DNA of 64,000 nucleotides from Bordetella genomosp. 5 (GCF_002261475.1 NZ_NEVN01000002.1:124001-188000), one strand, 5' to 3'. Positions 34,958 through 44,707 are shown, counted from the stretch's first letter. A program made the numbers and translations. Notes: a model not told the origin generated them from the sequence alone.

Positions 34958-36612
34958 TCGGCGCTCCGGCCCCGGGGGGCGAACAGGCCTTGCGGGCGTT
35001 TTTGCACGAACAGCACGATCAGGACCAGGATGGTGATCTTGGCCATGACCGCGCCGGCGTGGGGTTCCAGCAGTTTGTTCACGCCGCCCAGGCCCAGCGC
35101 CGCGATCACGGTGCCGGCGAGCTGGCCGACGCCGCCGAGCACCACCACCATGAAGGAGTCGACGATATAGGCGCGGCCGAGGTCGGGCCCGACGTTGCCG
35201 AGCTGGGACAGCGCGACGCCCGCGAGCCCCGCGATGCCCGAGCCCAGGCCGAACGCCAGCATGTCGATGCGGCCCGTGGGCACGCCCACGCAGTCCGCCA
35301 TGCGGCGGTTCTGCGTGATGGCGCGCACGAAGAGACCCAGGCGCGTGTGATTGAGCAGCAGCCACACGAGGAACACGACCAGCAGCGCGAACACGATGAT
35401 GACGATGCGGTTGTAAGTGAGCACCAGACTGCCCAGCACCGTCACGCCGCCACTCATCCAGCTGGGATTGCTGACCTCGACGTTCTGCGCGCCGAACAGC
35501 GTGCGCACGGTCTGCATCAGGATCAGGCTGATGCCCCAGGTCGCCAGCAGGGTTTCAAGCGGACGGCCGTAGAGCCAGCGGATCACGGTGCGCTCGAGCG
35601 CCATCCCGACCAGCGCGGCCGTCACGAACGCGACGGGCAGGGCGGCCAGCACATACCAGTCCATCCAGCCCGGCAGCCAGGCACGGAACGCGAGCTGCAC
35701 CAGGTAGGTGGCATAGGCGCCGATCATGAGCAGCTCGCCGTGCGCCATGTTGATGATGCCCATGAGCCCGAACGTGATCGCCAGCCCGATCGCGGCGAGC
35801 AGCAGCACGCTGCCCAGGCTCAGTCCGTAGAACAGATTGCCTGCCCACTCCACCGTCGCGGCGTGGCGGTCGATGGCGCGCATGGCGGCGGCGGCCGCCT
35901 CGCGCACGGACGTGTCGGGCTCGGCGTAGGTTCCGTCCGGACGCGCCGTGGCAAGCTCGGCGAGCAGCGGCCGGAACGAGGCGTTGCGGGCGCGGCCCAG
36001 CAGCTCCACCGCATGACGGCGCACCGCGGCATCGGGGCTGGCGAGCTCGAGTTTGGCCTGCGCCAGCTCGAGCGCGGCGCGCACCTCGGGATGCTGTTCG
36101 CGATCGAGCGCCTGCGCGATCAAGGGCAGACGGCTCGCGTCCGTGCCCTGTTGCAGGCGGCGCGCGGCGGCCAGCCGCTCGGCGGGATCGGCCGCATGCA
36201 GTTGCGAGCCGGCCAGGGCCGATTGGATGGCGCGGCGGATACGGTTGTTGATCGAAATGCTCTGTGCGTCGGCCGGCATGGCGAGACGCTCGCCGGTGGC
36301 GGGATCCTCGGCCTGCGCCGGCGTGGCGGCGTCGGCGAGCAGCACGCGCCCGGCCGGCGTGGCGTAGAGGCGATCGTCGCCCAGCGCCTGCAGCACGGCG
36401 GCGGCGCCCGGCTCGGGCAGCGCGCCGAGCGCGGCGATGGCGCTCAGGCGCGCCTCGCTGTCGTCGCCCGCCAGCGGCGCGAGCAGCGCCGGGTCCAGGC
36501 CGGCGGCCTGCGCCCGGCCCGCACCCGCGCTCGCGCCCAGGGTCAGCATCAGTCCCAGCAGGCAGGCCAGAAGCCAGTGCTGCGGCAAAAGGAGTCTTCC
36601 AGGTCTGTGCAT
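34954..36612 (-). CDS. urtB: Urea ABC transporter permease UrtB with N-terminal exported region
   Basis: The 552-residue protein has a signal-like N-terminus (about 1-35, ending RAQAAG) and a helical Ala/Leu-rich region with HEAT-like repeats (about 40-245: LSAIAALGALP, AALELAQAKLEL, RRHAVELLGRARN). The permease domain (about 255-550) contains GLMGIINMAHGELLMIGAYATY and TWGISLILMQ. The extra N-terminal segment is a known trait of UrtB compared with LivH permeases, but its role is unclear. ATG 36612 follows GAGGG. Confidence 0.92.
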   Translation of the reverse strand: MHRPGRLLLPQHWLLACLLGLMLTLGASAGAGRAQAAGLDPALLAPLAGDDSEARLSAIAALGALPEPGAAAVLQALGDDRLYATPAGRVLLADAATPAQAEDPATGERLAMPADAQSISINNRIRRAIQSALAGSQLHAADPAERLAAARRLQQGTDASRLPLIAQALDREQHPEVRAALELAQAKLELASPDAAVRRHAVELLGRARNASFRPLLAELATARPDGTYAEPDTSVREAAAAAMRAIDRHAATVEWAGNLFYGLSLGSVLLLAAIGLAITFGLMGIINMAHGELLMIGAYATYLVQLAFRAWLPGWMDWYVLAALPVAFVTAALVGMALERTVIRWLYGRPLETLLATWGISLILMQTVRTLFGAQNVEVSNPSWMSGGVTVLGSLVLTYNRIVIIVFALLVVFLVWLLLNHTRLGLFVRAITQNRRMADCVGVPTGRIDMLAFGLGSGIAGLAGVALSQLGNVGPDLGRAYIVDSFMVVVLGGVGQLAGTVIAALGLGGVNKLLEPHAGAVMAKITILVLIVLFVQKRPQGLFAPRGRSAE

Positions 36613-36647
36613 CTGCTGCCCTCGGATCGGCGCGGGTGGGGAGGGCC

Positions 36648-37901
36648 TTACAGCCCTTGCTTGCCTTCGTTGCCCGGAATGAACGGGCTCCAGGGTTGGG
36701 CGCGGATCGGACCCTTGCTCTTCCAGACCACGTTGAACTGGCCATCGGCCTTGATCTCGCCGATGTAGACCGGCTTGTGCAGGTGATGGTTGGTCTTGTC
36801 CATCTCGATCGTGTAGCCGTCGGGCGCGTTGAACTTCTGGCCGCCCATGGCCGCGATCACCTTGTCGACGTCGGTGGTCTTGGCCTGCTCGACCGCCTGC
36901 TTCCACATATGGATGCCGACGTAGGTGGCTTCCATCGGATCGTTGGTCACGGCCGTCGCGGCATTGGGCAGGTTCTTGGCCTTGGCGTAGGCCTTCCATT
37001 TTTCGACGAAGGCGGCGTTGGCCGGGTTCTTGATCGACTGGAAGTAGTTCCAGGCCGCCAGATGGCCCACCAGCGGTTTCGTGTCCACGCCGCGGAGCTC
37101 TTCTTCGCCCACCGAGAAGGCGACCACCGGCACGTCGGTGGCCTTGAGCCCGGCGTTGCCGAGCTCTTTGTAGAACGGCACGTTGGAGTCGCCGTTGATG
37201 GTGGAAATGACGGCCGTCTTGCCGCCCGTGGAGAACTTCTTGATGTTGGCGACGATGGTCTGGTAGTCGGCGTGGCCGAACGGCGTGTAGACCTCTTCGA
37301 TATCGCTGTCCTTCACGCCCTTGGAATGCAGGAAGGCGCGCAGGATCTTGTTGGTGGTGCGCGGGTATACGTAGTCGGTGCCGAGCAGCACGAAGCGCTT
37401 GGCGCCGCCGCCGTCTTCGCTCATCAGGTATTCGACCGCGGGAATCGCCTGCTGGTTGGGCGCGGCGCCGGTGTAGAACACGTTCTTCTCGAGCTCTTCG
37501 CCTTCGTACTGCACGGGGTAGAACAGCAGGCCGTTGAGCTCCTTGAACACCGGCAGCACAGACTTGCGCGACACCGAGGTCCAGCAGCCGAACACCACCG
37601 CGACCTTGTCCTGCGACAGCAGCTGGCGCGACTTCTCGGCGAACAGCGGCCAGTTCGATGCGGGGTCGACCACCACCGCTTCGAGCTTCTTGCCCATCAC
37701 GCCGCCCGTCGCATTGATCTCGTCGATCGTCATCAGCGCGACGTCCTTGAGCGAGGTCTCGGAGATCGCCATCGTGCCGGAGAGCGAATGCAGGATGCCG
37801 ACCTTGATGGTGTCTTCGGCGGCCATGAGCGGCGGCATCCAGCCCGAGAGCGCCAGCAGGCTGGCGGCGGTGAGAGACTTGAGTACGTATCTGCGTTGCA
37901 T
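36648..37901 (-). CDS. urtA: Urea ABC transporter substrate-binding protein UrtA
   Basis: The 417-residue periplasmic protein has an N-terminal signal peptide (about 1-28) and the UrtA pattern IKVGILHSLSGTMAISETSLKDVALMTIDEINATGGVMGKKLE, VVVDPASNW, FGCWTSVSRKSVLPVFKE, GAAPNQQAIPAVEYL and ending near WSPFIPG. It captures urea (or short-chain amides). It is the first gene of the operon, with a leader of about 70 nt from a sigma-54 promoter. Confidence 0.96.
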   Translation of the reverse strand: MQRRYVLKSLTAASLLALSGWMPPLMAAEDTIKVGILHSLSGTMAISETSLKDVALMTIDEINATGGVMGKKLEAVVVDPASNWPLFAEKSRQLLSQDKVAVVFGCWTSVSRKSVLPVFKELNGLLFYPVQYEGEELEKNVFYTGAAPNQQAIPAVEYLMSEDGGGAKRFVLLGTDYVYPRTTNKILRAFLHSKGVKDSDIEEVYTPFGHADYQTIVANIKKFSTGGKTAVISTINGDSNVPFYKELGNAGLKATDVPVVAFSVGEEELRGVDTKPLVGHLAAWNYFQSIKNPANAAFVEKWKAYAKAKNLPNAATAVTNDPMEATYVGIHMWKQAVEQAKTTDVDKVIAAMGGQKFNAPDGYTIEMDKTNHHLHKPVYIGEIKADGQFNVVWKSKGPIRAQPWSPFIPGNEGKQGL

Positions 37902-37983
37902 GGTGACTCCTGTAGCTGAAAGCCGGGATCGCCGGCGGGTTTTTCTGGACTACGTAAGACCAACACCTTCCACCACGCTTCAA

Positions 37984-37998
37984 GCAATACCCATGCCA
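37984..37998 (-). promoter_or_regulatory. Sigma-54 (-24/-12) promoter of urtABCDE
   Basis: On the minus strand TGGCATG-N4-TTGC matches the consensus TGGCACG-N4-TTGC with one mismatch and exact spacing. The start site is predicted near 37972. An NtrC-like box lies about 115-130 bp upstream. Confidence 0.8.
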
Positions 37999-38085
37999 GG
38001 TCCGGCCGGGCGAATGGCGTCATTGAGCGGCGGGTGGCAATACGTTGAATGGCGCATCGGGGGCGCGGCGCACGCTGGTGCGGCG

Positions 38086-38102
38086 TGCACGAAAGCGGTG
38101 CG
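38086..38102. promoter_or_regulatory. NtrC-like enhancer box 1
   Basis: TGCACGAAAGCGGTGCG matches TGCACC-N5-GGTGCA at 10 of 12 defined positions, about 115-130 bp upstream of the predicted urtA start site. Confidence 0.62.
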
Positions 38103-38107
38103 TGATC

Positions 38108-38124
38108 GGCGCGATGCTGGTGCG
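38108..38124. promoter_or_regulatory. Weak NtrC-like box 2
   Basis: A second, degenerate copy with one good half-site (GGTGCG, 38119-38124), 22 bp from box 1, i.e. two helical turns. The left half matches only 3 of 6 positions. Confidence 0.35.
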
Positions 38125-38265
38125 CGAGGTCGGCGCACGAACCGCCTCGCGCGCATGCGCGCGAGCGCACGCGCGAGGGCGCAAAGCCCTTGTTTCATAG
38201 GGCCGCGCGCATGCCGATGCGTTCGTCGGCGCAAAGATGGCATGCACTTTGCTTGGGTATCCGTA

Positions 38266-38277
38266 CTTGTATACAAG
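38266..38277. promoter_or_regulatory. GntR operator palindrome upstream of allophanate hydrolase
   Basis: CTTGTATACAAG is a perfect 12-bp palindrome, 14 nt upstream of the allophanate hydrolase start. It resembles the TNGTNNACNA-type sites bound by FCD-class GntR regulators such as the one encoded at the end of this operon. Confidence 0.7.
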
Positions 38278-38290
38278 AGAGGATCCCAGC

Positions 38291-40138
38291 ATGCCCGCCG
38301 TCGCCCAGCCTCAACTTTCTTCCGTCCTGGGATGGACGCTCGCCGATTGGCAGCGTGCCTACCGCGAGCAGGGCGCCCGCCCTGCCGAGCTGCTGGCGGC
38401 CTACGTGGCCGGACCGGATACGCCCGCCGATAACGCATGGATCGCGCGTCTGGACGACGCCGGCCTGGCGCGGCAGCTCGGCGAACTCGAAGCCCTGCTC
38501 GCCGCCGCGGGCGGCGACCTCGCGCGCCTGCCGCTCTACGGCGTGCCCTTCGCCGTCAAAGACAACATCGACGCCCGCGGCTGGCCCACGACCGCAGCCT
38601 GCCCGGCGTTCGCTTACTCGCCGGACGCCGATGCCACCGTCGTGGCGCGTCTGCGCGCCGCCGGCGCCGTGCTGGTGGGCAAGACCAATCTCGATCAGTT
38701 CGCCACCGGTCTGGTCGGCACGCGCTCGCCGCACGGCGCCGTGCCCAACAGCTTCGATCCCGCTTATGTGAGCGGCGGCTCGAGCTCCGGCTCCGCCGTG
38801 GTCGTGGCCCGAGGCCTGGTGCCGTTCTCGCTCGGCACCGATACCGCGGGCTCGGGCCGCGTGCCCGCCGGTTTCAACAACATCGTCGGCCTCAAGCCCA
38901 CCCGCGGCTGGCTCAGCAACCGCGGCGTCGTGCCCGCCTGCCGCACGCTGGATTGCGTGTCGGTGTTTGCGCTGACCGTCGCGGACGCGGCTGCCGTGGC
39001 CGAGGTCGCCGGCGGCTATGACGCGGGCGACGCGTATGCGCGCGCCGAACCGCCCGCCGCGCGCGCGGCCTGGCACACGCCGCCGCGCCTCGCCGTGCCC
39101 GATACGCTCGAGTTTTTCGGCGACGCCCAGGCACAGGCCTGCTTCGAGGCCGCGCTGGCCGCACTGCGCGAGCAGGGCGTGACGATCGAGACCATCGACT
39201 ACGCACCTTTCGCGGAGCTGGCAGCGCTGCTCTATCAGGGCCCGTGGGTGGCCGAGCGCTTCGCGGCAGTGCAGTCGCTGTGGCGCGACACCCCCGACGC
39301 GCTCGACCCGGTCGTGCGCGGCATCGTGGAGCAGGCCGCCAACTTCGATGCCACGCAGACCTTCCAGGCCGAGTACCGACGCGCCGAGCTGGCGCGGCAG
39401 ATCCAGCAGACGCTCGCCGACTTCGATGCGCTGGTGGTGCCGACCTCGCCGTCCATCTACACCATCGCGCAGTTGCGCGACGAACCCGTGCTGTTGAATT
39501 CGCGGCTGGGCACCTACACCAACTTTGCCAACTTCGCCGACCTCTCCGCGCTCGCGCTTCCCGCGGGCATGCGGGGCGATGGCCTGCCGGCCGGCATCAC
39601 ATTGATCGGCGCCGCCTGGCAGGACCGGGCGCTGGCCGCCTTCGGTGCGCGCTGGCAGGCGCAGGCGGGGCTGCCGTTGGGCGCCACGGGGCGGGCCTTG
39701 CCTGCGTCGTACGAGGCGGCCGTCAAACCGGTTGAGCCCGCAACCAATACGATCCGTGTCGCGGTGGTCGGCGCCCACCTCACCGGCATGCCGCTGAACC
39801 ATCAACTGAGCTCGCGTGGCGCGCGTCTGATCGAGCAGACGCACACGGCCGCCGGCTACCGGCTCTACGCGCTGGCCAACACCACGCCGCCCAAGCCGGG
39901 TCTCGTGCGCGTGGCCGAGGGCGGCGCGCCCATCATCGTGGAGCTGTGGGACGTGCCGTCGGCGCTGTTCGGCAGCTTCGTGGCCGAGATCCCGGCGCCG
40001 CTGGGGATCGGCACGCTCGAACTGGCCGATGGCCGTTCGGTGAAGGGATTCATCTGCGAACCGTGCGGGCTGGAAGGCGCGCGGGACATCACGTCGTTCG
40101 GTGGCTGGCGCGCCTTTCTGGCCGCGCAGGCCCGCTAA
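38291..40138 (+). CDS. atzF: Allophanate hydrolase
   Basis: The 615-residue protein has an N-terminal amidase-signature domain with the Ser-cisSer-Lys triad (Lys90 in FAVKDNID, Ser166 in GGSSSGS, nucleophile Ser188 in TDTAGSGRVPA) and a C-terminal domain (about 480-615) typical of AtzF/DUR1 allophanate hydrolases. It splits allophanate (carboxyurea) to ammonium and carbon dioxide, the second step of ATP-dependent urea breakdown. It is followed 17 nt later by urea carboxylase. ATG 38291 follows AGAGAGGA. Confidence 0.95.
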   Translation: MPAVAQPQLSSVLGWTLADWQRAYREQGARPAELLAAYVAGPDTPADNAWIARLDDAGLARQLGELEALLAAAGGDLARLPLYGVPFAVKDNIDARGWPTTAACPAFAYSPDADATVVARLRAAGAVLVGKTNLDQFATGLVGTRSPHGAVPNSFDPAYVSGGSSSGSAVVVARGLVPFSLGTDTAGSGRVPAGFNNIVGLKPTRGWLSNRGVVPACRTLDCVSVFALTVADAAAVAEVAGGYDAGDAYARAEPPAARAAWHTPPRLAVPDTLEFFGDAQAQACFEAALAALREQGVTIETIDYAPFAELAALLYQGPWVAERFAAVQSLWRDTPDALDPVVRGIVEQAANFDATQTFQAEYRRAELARQIQQTLADFDALVVPTSPSIYTIAQLRDEPVLLNSRLGTYTNFANFADLSALALPAGMRGDGLPAGITLIGAAWQDRALAAFGARWQAQAGLPLGATGRALPASYEAAVKPVEPATNTIRVAVVGAHLTGMPLNHQLSSRGARLIEQTHTAAGYRLYALANTTPPKPGLVRVAEGGAPIIVELWDVPSALFGSFVAEIPAPLGIGTLELADGRSVKGFICEPCGLEGARDITSFGGWRAFLAAQAR

Positions 40139-40155
40139 GCACAGGAGAGCGGTTC

Positions 40156-43100
40156 ATGTTCGATACGGTTCTGATCGCCAATCGGGGCGAAATCGCGCTG
40201 CGGGCCATCCGCACGCTCAAGCGTCTGGGCATACGCAGCGTGGCGGTGTACGCCGATCCTGATCGCGACGCCGCGCATGTGCGCGAGGCGGACGTGGCGG
40301 TGGCGCTGGGCGGCGAGAAGGCGGCCGACAGCTATCTGCGCATCGACCGGCTGCTGGAGGCCGCGCGGCAGACCGGCGCGCAGGCGGTGTTCCCGGGGTA
40401 TGGGTTCTTGTCGGAGAGCGCCGAGTTCGCCGCGGCCTGCGAGGACGCGGGCATCGCGTTCGTGGGACCTACGCCGCAGCAGATCAATGAGTTCGGACTG
40501 AAACACCGCGCCCGCGAACTGGCGGCGCTGGCGGGCGTGCCGATGACGCCCGGCACGGGCCTGCTGGCCAGCCTGGGTCAGGCGCTCACCGAGGCCGAGC
40601 GCATCGGCTATCCGGTCATGCTCAAGAGCACGGCGGGCGGTGGCGGCATCGGTCTTTCGCGCTGTGCGAACGAGGCCGAGCTGACGGCGGCCTACGAAGG
40701 CGTGCAGCGGCTGGGCGAGCACTTCTTCCGCGATGGCGGGGTGTTCATCGAGCGCTACGTCGATCAGGCCCGTCACGTCGAGGTGCAGATTTTCGGGGAT
40801 GGGCGCGGCCGGGTGGTCGCGCTCGGCGAACGCGACTGCTCGGTGCAGCGCCGCAACCAGAAGGTGATCGAGGAAACGCCCGCGCCGCATCTGCCCGCGG
40901 CCACGCGCGCCGCGCTGCTCGAGGCTGCGGTGCGGCTCGGCGAGTCGGTGCACTACCGCTCGGCCGGCACGGTGGAGTTCATCTACGATGCCACGCGCGA
41001 TCAGTTTTATTTCCTGGAGGTCAACACCCGTCTGCAGGTCGAGCATCCGGTGACCGAAATGGTGACCGGCCTGGACCTCGTGGCGTGCATGCTGCAGGTC
41101 GCCGCGGGCGACGCGCTCGACTGGGACGCCATGGCGCGCGCGCCGCAGGGCGCCTCGATCGAGGTGCGCCTGTATGCCGAAGATCCGCTCAAGCAGTTCC
41201 AGCCCTCGCCGGGCGTGCTGACCGAAGTGGCGTTTCCGCCCGATGTGCGCGTGGATGGCTGGATCGCCACCGGCACCGAGGTGCCGGCGTTCTACGATCC
41301 GCTGCTGGCCAAGCTGATCGTGCACGGGTCCGATCGGGCGCAGGCGCTTGCCCGCTTGTCGGATGCGCTCGCGCACACGCGCCTGCACGGCATCGCGACC
41401 AATCTCGACTATCTGCGGCAGATCGTGGCAGACGCGGCCTTCGCCGAGGGCAGGATCACGACGCGCTTCCTGGAGTCGTTCGCCTACCGGCCCGCAGCGC
41501 TCGAGGTGCTCGAGCCGGGCACCTACACCAGCGTGCAGGACTACCCCGGCCGGGTGGGTTACTGGGACATCGGCGTGCCGCCGTCGGGCCCGATGGACGA
41601 CTACGCGTTCCGCATCGCCAATCGCATCGTGGGCAACGCGGCCGAGGCGGCCGGACTCGAAGCCACGCTGGTCGGACCCACGCTGCGCTTTCATGGCGAC
41701 GCGGTGATCGCGCTGACCGGCGCGCAGTGCCACGCCACGCTGGATGGCGCGCCCGTGCCGCAGTGGGCGCCGGTGACGGTGCGCTCGGGGCAGGTGCTGG
41801 CCATCGGCAAGGTGCTGACGGGCTGCCGCGTCTACCTCGCCGTGCGCGAGGGCATCGATGTGCCGGTCTATCTGGGCAGCCGCGCCACGTTTGCCCTGGG
41901 TCAGTTCGGCGGTCATGCCGGCCGGGTGCTGCGGGTGGGCGACATGTTGCCGCTGGGCCAGCCCGGGCTGGCGGCGTCGACCACGGCGCCGGCCTGCGAT
42001 CCGCCCGCCGCCGCGGATCCGGCGCTGGTGCCCGAGTACGGCGCCCGCTGGGAGATCGGCGTGTTGTACGGCCCCCATGGCGCGCCGGATTTCTTCCTGC
42101 CCGAGGCCGTCGAGACCTTCTTCTCGAGCGACTACGAGGTGCACTACAACTCGAACCGGCTGGGCGTGCGGCTGATCGGCCCCAAGCCCGCCTGGGCACG
42201 CGAGAACGGCGGCGAGGCGGGGCTGCATCCGTCCAATATCCACGACTGCGAATACGCCATCGGCAGCATCAACTTCACCGGTGACAGCCCGGTGATTCTC
42301 ACGCGTGACGGTCCGAGCCTGGGCGGTTTCGTGTGCCCCGCCACGATTGCGCAGGCCGAGTTGTGGAAGGTCGGTCAGGTCAAGCCGGGCGACCGGATTC
42401 GCTTCGTCCGCATCGATTACGATCAGGCCGTGGCGCTGCAGACGGCACAGGAGCGGAGCATCGCCGCGCTCGCGCCCGTCGCGCCGGCCTTGCCGGCGGT
42501 GCAGCGCGTGCCCGAAGGCACGGTATCGGAAACGGTCATCGCCGCCTTGCCGGCCGAGGGCAGCCGGCCCGCCGTGGCCTATCGGCAGGCGGGCGACGGC
42601 TATCTGCTGCTCGAGTATGGCGACAACGTGCTGGACCTGGCGCTGCGCATGCGCATTCATCTGTTGATGGAGGCGCTGGCGCAAGAGCCCGTGGCCGGCG
42701 TGCGCGAGCTCTCGCCGGGCGTGCGTTCGCTGCAGATCCGCTACGACAGCCGCGAAATCTCGCAGGCGCGCCTGATCGAGGCCTTGCTCGCCATCGAGGC
42801 GCGCCTGCCGGATGTGGCCACGCTCAAGGTGCCGACGCGCGTGGTCTACCTGCCGATGGCGTTCGAGGACTCCGCCACGCTGGGCGCGGTGCAGCGCTAC
42901 CAGGAGACCGTGCGCGCCCAGGCGCCCTGGCTGCCCAACAATGTGGACTTCATCCAGCGCATCAATGGTCTGGAGACGCGCGAGGACGTCGAGCGCATCG
43001 TGTTCGACGCCAGCTACCTGATCATGGGCCTGGGCGACGTCTATCTGGGCGCGCCGTGCGCGGTGCCCATCGATCCGCGGCACCGGCTGCTCACCTCGAA

Positions 43101-43794
43101 GTACAACCCGGCGCGCACCTTCACCGCCGAGGGCACGGTGGGCATCGGCGGCGTCTACATGTGCATCTACGGCATGGATTCGCCGGGCGGCTATCAGCTG
43201 GTGGGACGCACGCTGCCGATCTGGAACAAGTTCCTGAAGAATCCGGTGTTCCAGGAAGGCAAGCCGTGGCTGCTGCGCTTCTTCGATCAGGTGCGCTTCT
43301 ATCCGGTCAGCGAGGCCGAGCTCGACACGCTGCGCGCGGACTTTCGCGAGGGCCGCGCCACGGTGCGCATCGAGGAAGAATTGTTCGACTTCGCGGCACA
43401 CCGGGCCTTCCTGGCGCGGGAGGCCGACAGCATCGCCGCGTTCCAGGCCCGCCAGAAGACCGCGTTCGATGCCGAGGTCGTGCTCTGGAAGGAGGACGAC
43501 ACCCCGATGGCGCCCGCGCTCGCCGCCGATGAGCAGGATGCACCGCTGGGCGAGGGCGAGCGTCTGGTCGCCGCCGATATGTGCGGCAGCGTCTGGAAGA
43601 TTCCGGTGCAGGTGGGCCAGACGGTCGAGGCGGGCGAAACGCTGGTCGTGGTCGAGGCCATGAAAATGGAGCTGGCGGTGGCCGCGCCGGTCTCCGGTGT
43701 GGTGAGCGCGATCCGTTGCGCGCCGGGGCGACAGGTCAACAGCGGCGACCCGCTCGTGGTGCTGGCCGAAACCGTGGCGGCCACGGTGCCGTGA
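40156..43794 (+). CDS. uca: Urea carboxylase (biotin-dependent)
   Basis: The 1212-residue enzyme has a biotin carboxylase region (1-450: FDTVLIANRGEIALR, MLKSTAGGGGIGLSRC, FLEVNTRLQVEHPVTE), the carboxyltransferase region related to KipA/KipI (about 470-1100: YTSVQDYPGRVGYWDIGVPPSGPMDDYAFRIANRIVGN, GLGDVYLGAP) and a biotinyl domain (about 1140-1210) with VVEAMKMEL and biotin-carrying Lys1170. It converts urea to allophanate. The ACAGGAG site precedes ATG 40156. It forms an operon with allophanate hydrolase and a GntR regulator (TGATG overlap). Confidence 0.96.
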   Translation: MFDTVLIANRGEIALRAIRTLKRLGIRSVAVYADPDRDAAHVREADVAVALGGEKAADSYLRIDRLLEAARQTGAQAVFPGYGFLSESAEFAAACEDAGIAFVGPTPQQINEFGLKHRARELAALAGVPMTPGTGLLASLGQALTEAERIGYPVMLKSTAGGGGIGLSRCANEAELTAAYEGVQRLGEHFFRDGGVFIERYVDQARHVEVQIFGDGRGRVVALGERDCSVQRRNQKVIEETPAPHLPAATRAALLEAAVRLGESVHYRSAGTVEFIYDATRDQFYFLEVNTRLQVEHPVTEMVTGLDLVACMLQVAAGDALDWDAMARAPQGASIEVRLYAEDPLKQFQPSPGVLTEVAFPPDVRVDGWIATGTEVPAFYDPLLAKLIVHGSDRAQALARLSDALAHTRLHGIATNLDYLRQIVADAAFAEGRITTRFLESFAYRPAALEVLEPGTYTSVQDYPGRVGYWDIGVPPSGPMDDYAFRIANRIVGNAAEAAGLEATLVGPTLRFHGDAVIALTGAQCHATLDGAPVPQWAPVTVRSGQVLAIGKVLTGCRVYLAVREGIDVPVYLGSRATFALGQFGGHAGRVLRVGDMLPLGQPGLAASTTAPACDPPAAADPALVPEYGARWEIGVLYGPHGAPDFFLPEAVETFFSSDYEVHYNSNRLGVRLIGPKPAWARENGGEAGLHPSNIHDCEYAIGSINFTGDSPVILTRDGPSLGGFVCPATIAQAELWKVGQVKPGDRIRFVRIDYDQAVALQTAQERSIAALAPVAPALPAVQRVPEGTVSETVIAALPAEGSRPAVAYRQAGDGYLLLEYGDNVLDLALRMRIHLLMEALAQEPVAGVRELSPGVRSLQIRYDSREISQARLIEALLAIEARLPDVATLKVPTRVVYLPMAFEDSATLGAVQRYQETVRAQAPWLPNNVDFIQRINGLETREDVERIVFDASYLIMGLGDVYLGAPCAVPIDPRHRLLTSKYNPARTFTAEGTVGIGGVYMCIYGMDSPGGYQLVGRTLPIWNKFLKNPVFQEGKPWLLRFFDQVRFYPVSEAELDTLRADFREGRATVRIEEELFDFAAHRAFLAREADSIAAFQARQKTAFDAEVVLWKEDDTPMAPALAADEQDAPLGEGERLVAADMCGSVWKIPVQVGQTVEAGETLVVVEAMKMELAVAAPVSGVVSAIRCAPGRQVNSGDPLVVLAETVAATVP

Positions 43795-44537
43795 TGCGGG
43801 CGGCCGTCCAGATCGGGCCGGCGCTCAGCCAGGTACAGACCGCGTCGGCCACGCTGGCCGATGTGGTCTACGAGCGCATCAAGGAAGACCTGTTCGAGTT
43901 CCGTCTGCTGCCCGGCGATCATTTCACCGAGGCCGACCTGGTGGCGCGCCTCGGCGTGAGCCGCACGCCGCTGCGGCTGGCGCTGGCCCGGCTGCAGCGC
44001 GACGGGTTTTTGATCGCGCGGCCGCGCAGTGGCTGGCAGGTCCACCCGATCGATTTCGAGCGCTTCGAGGCGCTCTACGATGTCCGCATCGTGCTGGAGC
44101 TGGCGGCGGTGGACCGCCTGGTGTCGCGCGAGGCGCTCGATCCGTCGGGCATCCTCGGCGCGCTGCAGGACGTGTGGCTGGTGCCGGACGACCAGCGCAT
44201 CCGCGATGGCCGTCTGGTCGGGCAGCTCGACGAAGCGTTTCATTGCGCGCTGGTTGCCGCCGCGGGCAACCCCGAGATGGCGGCGATCCACCGCGAAGTG
44301 ACCGAGAAGATCCGCATCATCCGGCGGCTGGACTTCACCCAGGGGTTCCGGGTGGATGCCACCTACGACGAGCATGCCGCCATCCTGCGGGCCATCCTGG
44401 CGCGCCGGGGCACGGACGTACGCCAGATGCTGCGGGCGCACATCGAGCTCTCCAAGGCCGAGGTGCGCAAAATCACGCTGCACCGGCTCTACGAGGCGCG
44501 GGGCACGGCCGGGGCGCGGGACGGCGTGCGCGGGTAG
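43794..44537 (+). CDS. GntR-family (FCD) transcriptional regulator of the urea operon
   Basis: The 247-residue protein has an N-terminal GntR winged helix (about 20-85: VYERIKEDLFEFRLLPGDHFTEADLVARLGVSRTPLRLALARLQRDGFL) and a C-terminal all-helical FCD domain (about 95-230) with the metal-ligand Asp/His positions (QLDEAFHCALVAAAGN, YDEHAAILRAI). Its start overlaps the carboxylase stop (TGATG). The adjacent CTTGTATACAAG palindrome is its likely operator, with urea, allophanate or a related amide as possible effector (inference). Confidence 0.9.
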   Translation: MRAAVQIGPALSQVQTASATLADVVYERIKEDLFEFRLLPGDHFTEADLVARLGVSRTPLRLALARLQRDGFLIARPRSGWQVHPIDFERFEALYDVRIVLELAAVDRLVSREALDPSGILGALQDVWLVPDDQRIRDGRLVGQLDEAFHCALVAAAGNPEMAAIHREVTEKIRIIRRLDFTQGFRVDATYDEHAAILRAILARRGTDVRQMLRAHIELSKAEVRKITLHRLYEARGTAGARDGVRG

Positions 44538-44642
44538 CGCGCCGGGCGGCCGGGGCGGTGTCGCGGCTGGCCCCCGCAAGATCAGGTGTCAGACTACATT
44601 TTTCGGGTGGACACACAAAAAGCGTGAAATCGCGGCCGGATT

Positions 44643-44669
44643 GGAATAAACCGGTAGAGGCCGTCGTCT
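44643..44669 (+). promoter_or_regulatory. ECF-type promoter upstream of the COG4315 gene
   Basis: GGAAT(AAA) and CGTC are separated by 17 bp, the layout of promoters read by many ECF sigma factors. It lies 39 nt before the gene and the adjacent ECF sigma gene is the natural candidate to use it. Confidence 0.5.
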
Positions 44670-44707
44670 GTACGGTTGCGGTACCCCACTTTCCCTGGAG
44701 GATGACC

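Noticed and set aside
34954-37983. A fusion of UrtB with an upstream reading frame reaching into urtA
   Set aside because: The upstream part is an out-of-frame translation of urtA. UrtB begins at ATG 36612 with its own ribosome site and signal-like segment.
40135-43401. A 1088-codon open frame on the minus strand
   Set aside because: It is antisense to urea carboxylase, whose conserved domains fit the plus strand exactly. The frame is an artefact of high GC codon use, with His/Arg/Gly-rich and non-conserved sequence.
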